Shown here: positions 58,261 through 64,000 of the stretch, piece after piece
Numbering within the stretch: position 1 is the first letter of the stretch
How the letters are laid out: the number at the start of each line of letters is the position of its first letter
Origin: PALSA-693 sp963781155
GTDB lineage: Bacteria > Actinomycetota > Acidimicrobiia > Acidimicrobiales > Palsa-688
Direction of reading: 5' to 3'
Length of the DNA stretch: 64,000 nucleotides
Assembly: GCA_963781155.1 (NCBI GenBank)
Contig: CAWAEC010000007.1
Location: 62,001 to 126,000, forward strand
Made by a program: the position numbers and the translations under genes
Notes under the pieces: model-generated
What the model was told of the DNA's origin: nothing
The model's database searches: none
The model's input: only the letters and a program-made list of their open reading frames with translations

Positions 58261-59376
58261 GTGTTATCTCTACTGACAGAGTCACGTCGCGAGAGTCACA
58301 CTGTGATCGTGCAGTTGTCGCAGGATCCGCGTCGCAGTGAAGAACTGGCCACCGGACGGCGACGGCGCAGGAGCTTGACCTGGCGCCTGGCCGGCCTGGC
58401 CGCGACCGTCGGTGTGATGGTGCTGTTCATCTGGGCGCTGACACCCGGGTCCTACTTCTGGCCCGGCTGGGTATGGCTGGGCCTCCTGATCCCCTTTGCC
58501 GTGGTGAAGAGCGTGCGGATGGGTCTCCGGATGCCCGCCCGTCGAGCCCTGGGGGTCCAGTTCGGAGTCTCGGCGGTCGTGATGGGCATCCTGATATGGG
58601 TGTGGTTGATGGCCGGTCCCGGCTATCCGTGGCCCCTCTGGCCGCTTCTGGGACTGGTCCTGGCCTTGGCCACGCACGCCTTGCTGTTGCCGCCCAAGTC
58701 CGGTGCGCGGGAAAAGGAGCTGGCGGAGCGCGTTGGAGCGTTAACCCAGTCCCGTCGCAGCGTGCTCGAGATCCAGGAGCTCGAGCTGCGCCGGGTCGAA
58801 CGGGACCTGCACGACGGGGCCCAGGCCAGGCTGGTGTCCTTGGGCATGAGCTTGGGCTTGGCCGAACAGATGATGGAGGCTGACCCGGCCCAGGCCAAGC
58901 GGTTGTTGACCGACGCTCGATCCTCGGCTGGTGCCGCTCTGACCGACCTGAGGGACCTGGTGCGAGGCATCCATCCGCCCGTGCTGTCCGACCGGGGCCT
59001 GGAAGGCGCCATCCGAGCTTTGGTCGTCTCAGTACCCATCCCGGTCGAGGTCACCGTGGACCTGCCAACGGGCGGGCTGCCCGAACCGCTCGAGTCGGCC
59101 GTCTACTTCGCGGTCGCCGAATCGATCGCGAACGTCGTCAAGCACAGCCAGGCCCGCCACGCGTCGATCCGGATCGAGCACACCGCTGAGATGCTTTGCG
59201 TGGTCATCGGGGACGACGGTTGCGGTGGCGCGGATCCGGATCGAGGAACCGGACTAGCCGGTGTCGCCAACCGGTTAGCCGCCTTCGACGGGACCTTGAG
59301 CGTGGTCAGTCCGCACGGAGGACCGACGATCTTGAGGGTGGAGGTCCCTTGCGAGCAGTCATCGCAGAAGACCTAG
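58261..59376 (+). CDS. NarL-type sensor histidine kinase
   Basis: A 371-residue kinase with three or four membrane spans (about 40-60, 68-85, 100-118, 125-143), then a HisKA_3 dimerisation helix with the phosphorylated His in VERDLHDGAQARLVSLGMSL (H184), and an HATPase_c domain (SIANVVKHSQ, GDDGCGG, GTGLAGVANRLAAF). The short loops suggest it senses membrane or envelope stress. GTG 58261 is the longest start; a GTG at 58303 is also possible. It overlaps the response regulator start by 28 bases. Confidence 0.88.
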   Translation: MLSLLTESRRESHTVIVQLSQDPRRSEELATGRRRRRSLTWRLAGLAATVGVMVLFIWALTPGSYFWPGWVWLGLLIPFAVVKSVRMGLRMPARRALGVQFGVSAVVMGILIWVWLMAGPGYPWPLWPLLGLVLALATHALLLPPKSGAREKELAERVGALTQSRRSVLEIQELELRRVERDLHDGAQARLVSLGMSLGLAEQMMEADPAQAKRLLTDARSSAGAALTDLRDLVRGIHPPVLSDRGLEGAIRALVVSVPIPVEVTVDLPTGGLPEPLESAVYFAVAESIANVVKHSQARHASIRIEHTAEMLCVVIGDDGCGGADPDRGTGLAGVANRLAAFDGTLSVVSPHGGPTILRVEVPCEQSSQKT

Positions 59377-59993
59377 CCCTTCTCCGGGACGGACTGGTCC
59401 GGGTTCTCACCGCCAATGGAATCGACGTGGTCGAGGCGGTGCAGGACGGCCCTGCTGTGGTTGACGCACTTCTGTCGCACCGCCCGGACGTGGCGGTACT
59501 CGATGTCCGCTTGCCTCCCACCTTCACCAACGAGGGTCTCCTGGCGGCCGTCGAGGCCCGCCGGCAGCTGCCGAGCCTCCCGATCCTGGTCCTCTCGCAG
59601 TACGTGGAGCCGCTCTATGCCCGGGAGCTGCTGTCCTCGCGGGCGGGCGGGATTGGCTACCTGCTGAAGGACCGGGTGATGGACGTCGGGGAATTCGTCG
59701 AAGCGGTGCGGCGGGTGGCGTCCGGAGGAACGGTCATGGATCCCGAGGTGGTGTCGCGCCTCGTCACTGGCCGGGAAAAAGACGACGCCATGCGCAGGCT
59801 CACCCCGCGTGAGCGCGAGGTGCTGGCCCTTATGGCCGAGGGTCGGTCGAATGCGGCGATAGCTGCGGCGCTGGTCGTGTCCGAGAAGGCGGTCAGCAAG
59901 CACATCGCCAACATTTTTCTCAAGCTCGATTTGCCTCCCTCCGATGACGACAACCGTCGCGTCATGGCGGTGCTGGCCTTCTTGAACTCCTGA
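59349..59993 (+). CDS. NarL/LuxR-type response regulator
   Basis: A 214-residue regulator. The receiver has E7-D8, the phosphorylation site D52 (VAVLDVRLPP) and GYLLKDRV with its Lys; the output is a LuxR HTH (LTPREREVLALMAEGRSNAA then IAAALVVSEKAVSKHIANIF). TTG 59349 is chosen because GGTGGAGG precedes it and it overlaps the kinase end, giving tight coupling. The 22-bp palindrome a few bases after its stop, before the MMPL gene, is a likely binding site. Confidence 0.9.
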   Translation: MRAVIAEDLALLRDGLVRVLTANGIDVVEAVQDGPAVVDALLSHRPDVAVLDVRLPPTFTNEGLLAAVEARRQLPSLPILVLSQYVEPLYARELLSSRAGGIGYLLKDRVMDVGEFVEAVRRVASGGTVMDPEVVSRLVTGREKDDAMRRLTPREREVLALMAEGRSNAAIAAALVVSEKAVSKHIANIFLKLDLPPSDDDNRRVMAVLAFLNS

Positions 59994-60000
59994 CCACGCC

Positions 60001-60022
60001 GGGGTGGACCTAGGTCCACCCC
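60001..60022. promoter_or_regulatory. Perfect 22-bp palindrome before the MMPL gene
   Basis: GGGGTGGACCT is followed directly by its exact reverse complement, seven bases after the response-regulator stop codon and 57 before the MMPL start. Perfect symmetry over 22 bases suits a dimeric LuxR-type regulator. It could also form a strong loop-less hairpin in RNA, but there is no T-run. Confidence 0.7.
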
Positions 60023-60078
60023 AGAAACGGGGTTTGGCACCATGTTCACGACGGGGCGGGATTTCTACGGTGAGAGGC

Positions 60079-62295
60079 ATGACTCCCGTGCTCAGTCGTC
60101 TCGCTCTCGCCTGCTACCGGCACCGCCGCCGTGTCCTGTTGGCCTGGGTCGCCCTGGTCGTCGCCGCCGTCACCCTCGGTCCCGGCCTGGCGGGACGGTG
60201 GTCCAACAGCGGCCGTCTGCCCGGCACCGACTCGCAGGCCGCCCAGGACGTCCTGGCCGCCCAGTTCCCCGCCCAGGCAGGCGAGAGCGACGCCGCCGTG
60301 TTTGCCGGTATCACCGGCCATCGGGCGGCCGCTCAAGGATTCCTGGCCCAGATCGGCCGCCAGTCCGGCGTGACGAGCGTTGGGCAAATCCAGTTTGCGC
60401 CTCGTGGGGACGTCGCCTACGCCCGATTCACGCTGGCCGACAACCCGAGCAGTCACCCCGGTCAGACGGCCACCGCCATCGAGCATCTGGCCCGTCCGTC
60501 GGGCCTGACGGTGGCCTTCAGTGGAGATTCCTTCGAATCCGGCAGCGCCCCGAAGGGTGACGTCATCGGAGTGGTGGCCGCCCTGGTCGTGCTGCTCGTC
60601 GTCTTCGGTTCGGTTCTGGCCGCCGGCTTGCCCATTCTGATCGCGCTGGCCGGCATTGGCGTCGCCATCCCGCTGATCGGAATCGCCGCCCACGTCGTGC
60701 CCAGCCCGAACTTCACTGACCAGGTGGCGGCACTGGTCGGCATCGGCGTCGGAATCGACTACACGCTGCTGGTCGTCACCCGCTACCGGGCAGCGCTGGC
60801 CCGCCACGGCGCGCCGGAGCAGGCGGTCGGGGAGGCTCTGTTCACCGCTGGGCGGTCTGTCATCCTGGCCGGCTCGACGGTGATCGTCTCCCTCATGGGT
60901 CTGTTCTTGATGGACGTGTCCACGTTCGACGGTCTGGCAGTGGGAGTCGCGCTGGCCGTGCTGATCGTGGTGGCGGCCACTCTCACTCTTTTGCCGGCCC
61001 TGCTGGGATTCGCGGCCGGCCGAATGTTCAAGTGGTCCCGAGCCAGGGCCAGTGCCAGGGCCAGGGACGTTCCTTCTCAGCACCGGGTCCGGGCCGCGGG
61101 CCGCGGCCGCCTGTCCAGTTTGATTGGGCGGAAGCCGGTCGGGTTGGCCTCGCTGGGAATGGTCGGGTTGCTCGTCCTGGCCGCCCCGGCCCTGCACCTT
61201 CATCTCGGCACGGCCGACGCCGGCACCGATCCGCCCGGCAGTACCACCCGCCAGGCCTACGACCTGGCCGTCCAGGGATTCGGCCCGGGTTCGGTGGCGC
61301 CCATCACCGTTGTCGCTCAAACGCCGTCGGCGCGAACCAATCCGATTGCAACTCCTGCCAGCCCGGCCATGCAGGCGCTCGTCTCCTCCCTTCGGGGTAC
61401 GCCGGGCGTCACTTCGGTGACCGCTCCCCGTTTGAGTGCGTCCGGCACGACCGCCGTCGCGCAGGTGACTCCGGCATGGGGTCCGGCCGATCGGCACACG
61501 GCGGCGCTGATCGACCGGCTGCGCCACGACACGCTGCCCGCGGTGGAACACCAGACCGGGCTCACCGCTCATGTTGGCGGGGAGACGGCCGGCAACATCG
61601 ATTTCGCTTCGCTCACCGCCAAGCGCCTACCGCTGCTTCTGATCGGAGTGCTCACGATCAGCTTCCTTCTCCTTCTCGTGGGATTTCGCTCTGTCGCCGT
61701 CGCGGCCCAGGCCATCCTCCTGAACCTCCTTTCCGTAGGAGCCGCCTACGGCATCGTGGTGGCGGTATTTCAGTGGGGATGGGGCGCCGGGCTGACAGGC
61801 GCCCCCGCCGCACCGGTTGCTCCATGGATCCCGACCATGCTGTTCGCCATCACCTTCGGATTGTCGATGGACTACGAGGTATTCGTCATCGGAGCGATCC
61901 GGGATGCCCGCGCCTTGCACGGCAACGACAGGCAAGCAGTCGTGGATGGTCTGGCCTCTACCGCGGGCGTCATTACCGCGGCTGCTCTGATCATGGCGCT
62001 GGTCTTCGGCAGCTTCGTGAGCTCCAACAGCCTGGATCTCAAGGTCATCGGAGTGGGATTGGCGGCGGCCATCGTGGTGGACGCTTCACTCATCCGGCTG
62101 CTCATCGTCCCGGCCACCATGACCATCCTGGGGCCGGCGGCCTGGTGGTGCCCACGCTGGCTGGACCGCTGGTTGCGAGGGGGTCGAGCCCAAGCGGACG
62201 ACCACACCGCCCCGGAGGTCGCCACCCGGCCGAGCGCGCCCTCGCTGGCTGTGCCGAGCTACATGTCTCGGCGGAGCGGCTGGCCCGGCGATTGA
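60079..62295 (+). CDS. MMPL-family transporter
   Basis: A 738-residue RND-type exporter with 11-12 membrane spans in two repeats. The first helix (RVLLAWVALVVAAVTLG) is followed by a periplasmic porter domain; GVAIPLIGIAAHVVPSPNFT then DQVAALVGIGVGIDYTLLVV carries the GxxxDY motif of TM4, repeated as FAITFGLSMDYEVFVIGAIR in TM10. Members export lipids, siderophores or drugs using proton motive force. ATG 60079 has GAGAGGC upstream. It follows a two-component pair and palindrome, its probable controls. Confidence 0.92.
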   Translation: MTPVLSRLALACYRHRRRVLLAWVALVVAAVTLGPGLAGRWSNSGRLPGTDSQAAQDVLAAQFPAQAGESDAAVFAGITGHRAAAQGFLAQIGRQSGVTSVGQIQFAPRGDVAYARFTLADNPSSHPGQTATAIEHLARPSGLTVAFSGDSFESGSAPKGDVIGVVAALVVLLVVFGSVLAAGLPILIALAGIGVAIPLIGIAAHVVPSPNFTDQVAALVGIGVGIDYTLLVVTRYRAALARHGAPEQAVGEALFTAGRSVILAGSTVIVSLMGLFLMDVSTFDGLAVGVALAVLIVVAATLTLLPALLGFAAGRMFKWSRARASARARDVPSQHRVRAAGRGRLSSLIGRKPVGLASLGMVGLLVLAAPALHLHLGTADAGTDPPGSTTRQAYDLAVQGFGPGSVAPITVVAQTPSARTNPIATPASPAMQALVSSLRGTPGVTSVTAPRLSASGTTAVAQVTPAWGPADRHTAALIDRLRHDTLPAVEHQTGLTAHVGGETAGNIDFASLTAKRLPLLLIGVLTISFLLLLVGFRSVAVAAQAILLNLLSVGAAYGIVVAVFQWGWGAGLTGAPAAPVAPWIPTMLFAITFGLSMDYEVFVIGAIRDARALHGNDRQAVVDGLASTAGVITAAALIMALVFGSFVSSNSLDLKVIGVGLAAAIVVDASLIRLLIVPATMTILGPAAWWCPRWLDRWLRGGRAQADDHTAPEVATRPSAPSLAVPSYMSRRSGWPGD

Positions 62296-62310
62296 TCTGA
62301 GCTGAGTTTC

Positions 62311-62508
62311 TCAGCTGGTCTCCTCGGCCAGTGCGATGATAATGCCCTCGGGGCCGCGGACGTAACAGAGCCGAAAGCTGTCCTCGTACTGTTCGAGGCC
62401 GCCAATGAGTTCCGCGCCGTGGCGCTGAAGGCGGGCGACGACGTTTTCAATGTCCTCGACAACGATGCCGACGTTGTCCATCCTCTGGATCGGCATATCG
62501 TCGAGCAT
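62311..62508 (-). pseudogene. VOC-family gene with an internal deletion
   Basis: A 65-residue frame starts MLDDMPIQRMDNVGIVVED, the N-terminus of a common VOC family, and passes straight to IENVVARLQRHGAELIGGL and YEDSFRLCYVRGPEGIIIAL, which is the end of the same family. In relatives these are separated by about 80 residues. Only one beta-alpha-beta unit is left. The deletion keeps frame and may come from recombination between the two similar V--D(I/L) helices of the original repeats. The protein could still fold as a half-module, but a metal site is unlikely. Confidence 0.65.
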
Positions 62509-62605
62509 AGGGGCGGATGTTGTCGCTTGCTCACGGCCCGGGTGCAGCGGACTGCGCGGAGTCAGTTGTGGCGGTTGCGTGCGCGACGCGCTAACAGATA
62601 GTGGT

Positions 62606-63295
62606 ATGGCAAGCAGACCTCATCGGCTCTACCACAACTGGATCAGTTCACGCGCTCCAGCTCTACGACGGCTCGTATTCGATGCCGCCATCGGCACGAT
62701 TGTGGCCCTCGCCATCACGCCCTTTGTGACATGGCCCCTGGCCCTGCTTGTTGGGTGGGACGCGGCCGGACTGACCTTCCTGCTGACGGTCCTTCCTGTC
62801 ATCACTCGGGCTGACGGGCCGCGAACCCAACGCGTGGCGATGCGCGAGGACGAGACGCGAGACACGGCCGGGCTGCTCGTTCAAGCCTCGTGCGCCGCCA
62901 GTTTGGTGTCCGTGGCCCTGGCGCTCGGCCTGGCGAAGCACGAGTCCGGAGACCGTCGAGCTGTGATCGTCACCATCGGCGTCATCACCGTGATCCTGTC
63001 GTGGATCGTCGTCAACTCGGTGTTCACGTTGCGCTACGCCGATCTGTTTTTCCGGCTGGCACACGATGGAAACGGAGGAATCGACTTCGGGTACGGCCCT
63101 GATGCTGGACCACCGAACTACCGGGATTTCGCATACCTAGCCTTCACCATCGGGATGACCTACCAGGTCTCCGACACCGCGCTGCACGACCGGCGCCTGC
63201 GGGGCACGGTCCTCTACCACGCCTTTCTCTCCTATTTCTTCGGTGTGGTGATCGTGGCAACGGGTGTCAACGTCATCGCGAATCTCGGCGGTTGA
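62606..63295 (+). CDS. DUF1345 membrane protein
   Basis: A 229-residue integral membrane protein with five to six spans. GTIVALAITPFVTWPLALLV then GWDAAGLTFLLTVLPVI, the soluble EDETRDTAGLLV, and VNSVFTLRYADLFFRL plus FGYGPDAGPPNYRDFAYLAF are characteristic of DUF1345. FAYLAFTIGMTYQVSDT is the most conserved block. Function unknown; widespread in bacteria. ATG 62606 is chosen; no strong ribosome-binding site. Confidence 0.88.
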   Translation: MASRPHRLYHNWISSRAPALRRLVFDAAIGTIVALAITPFVTWPLALLVGWDAAGLTFLLTVLPVITRADGPRTQRVAMREDETRDTAGLLVQASCAASLVSVALALGLAKHESGDRRAVIVTIGVITVILSWIVVNSVFTLRYADLFFRLAHDGNGGIDFGYGPDAGPPNYRDFAYLAFTIGMTYQVSDTALHDRRLRGTVLYHAFLSYFFGVVIVATGVNVIANLGG

Positions 63296-63347
63296 CATCC
63301 CTAGCCCGCGTCCCGCGAGTCCGGGGCTCCGTTGATCCGGCGCAAGA

Positions 63348-63728
63348 TCACGCCGCGTCCGGCTCGTCAGGCGTCCGCGTCCGGGTCACCAGGCGGTCGA
63401 CGCCGATGATGTCCAGGATCCACCGGATCCGCGGGTTCGCGTGACGCACGCGACATCTCCCTTCCACAGCCGCGACCCGGCGAATGGATCCCACCAGTGC
63501 GCTTGCCCCGACCGCGTCAATGCGATCGACCTCACTCAGATCGAACACCAGGTCGAGGCCAGGCCGAAGGATTGCTGTGATCAGGTGGCGCAACCGGGTC
63601 GCGGCGTCGAGGTCCAGAGCGCCGAGCGGTTGGCAAATGAGAGTCGAATCTGGACATATCTGCAGTTTTACCAAGTGGTTACTTCCGTCGTGTCCACCGG
63701 CCGAGGACACCCGTGTCAGGTGACGCAT
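63348..63728 (-). CDS. STAS-domain (anti-sigma factor antagonist-like) protein
   Basis: A 126-residue STAS protein. LICQPLGALDLDAATRLRHL, LDLVFDLSEVDRIDAVGASA and LVGSIRRVAAVEGRCRVRHA follow the SpoIIAA fold. The Ser normally phosphorylated by an anti-sigma kinase (D-S-S/T-G) is Ala in IDAVGAS, so switch-type control by phosphorylation is unlikely unless Ser in GAS is used. ATG 63728 with GGAGG about 12 bases upstream is preferred; the frame is open to 63899. No partner anti-sigma factor is visible. Confidence 0.8.
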   Translation of the reverse strand: MRHLTRVSSAGGHDGSNHLVKLQICPDSTLICQPLGALDLDAATRLRHLITAILRPGLDLVFDLSEVDRIDAVGASALVGSIRRVAAVEGRCRVRHANPRIRWILDIIGVDRLVTRTRTPDEPDAA

Positions 63729-64000
63729 ACTCACAATCCAACCTCCAGCGTCCGATTCGATTTGGTCTGGGGTGATGGGACTGGCCCCCCAAGTCGCCCG
63801 ACCCATCATTCCCGTCGTCCGTCTGCGGTCACCATCGTGCAACAGGACCGAGCGGATGGAATCCACGAAACGCGTAGTCGTTCTCGGACACGCTCGCACC
63901 GATCAGGTGACCGACGCAGAATGTCACCACGCCGGCCGTACCGCCCAGAAGAAGTCGAGACGGTCGACGGCGGCGAGGGGCATCAGGAGCCGGCTCGGTC

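Noticed and set aside
1..64000. CRISPR array, prophage or integron structures
   Set aside because: No regularly spaced repeats, phage structural genes, integrase or attC-type arrays were seen anywhere in the window.

Overview
The window is high-GC, densely coded on both strands and reads as a soil-type actinobacterium. The signs are a head fragment of an F420-dependent luciferase-like oxidoreductase, two proteins of the mycothiol-dependent maleylpyruvate isomerase/TIGR03086 superfamily, HK/NarL and MMPL genes of actinobacterial style, and many GTG/TTG starts. An uncultured Acidimicrobiia-like lineage is plausible, but no rRNA, tRNA or ribosomal gene is present to settle it.

Layout. 1-11 kb is catabolic and redox: a 3-hydroxyisobutyrate-dehydrogenase-like enzyme, a two-domain CaiB/BaiF CoA-transferase, a MOSC-ferredoxin reductase-ferredoxin fusion, a VOC protein and an orphan molybdenum-hydroxylase large subunit. 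11-24 kb mixes small enzymes with decaying genes (LURP-one, TetR, a small beta-domain protein) and holds a flavoprotein lacking its redox cysteines, an aldo/keto reductase, a zinc-type dehydrogenase, one complete ISNCY-type insertion sequence with target duplication, and a receiver protein with Glu at the phosphorylation site. 24.5-28.7 kb carries a 1040-residue iron protein (two CDGSH motifs, a small Fe-S domain, globin, VioB-like ferritin fold) and an orphan YidC.

29.6-36.2 kb is a transport block on the minus strand. A TetR-ABC exporter operon has a recognisable promoter with a palindrome in its spacer. Upstream, a cobalamin-riboswitch-led btuC-btuD-btuF set faces a divergent ArsR regulator. 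36.4-54.5 kb is a run of amidohydrolase, MsrB, VOC, UspA, LuxR-MFS, alpha/beta hydrolases, catalase, epoxide hydrolase, pirin and aldo/keto reductase genes, many suited to detoxification or oxidative stress. An AlkA-like glycosylase there is broken by one extra base in an A-run.

54.6-62.3 kb looks like a drug-response island: MarR, the C-terminal third of an MFS pump abutting a UvrA2-type ABC protein, a NarL-type two-component pair, a perfect 22-bp palindrome and an MMPL transporter. The right end has an internally deleted VOC gene, a DUF1345 membrane protein and a STAS-domain protein.

No phage, plasmid or CRISPR module was seen. The most distinctive items are the multi-domain iron protein, several enzymes with conserved catalytic residues replaced, and several short DNA signals: hairpin pairs, a repeat inside a ribosome-binding site, an operator inside a promoter spacer, and a long palindrome.
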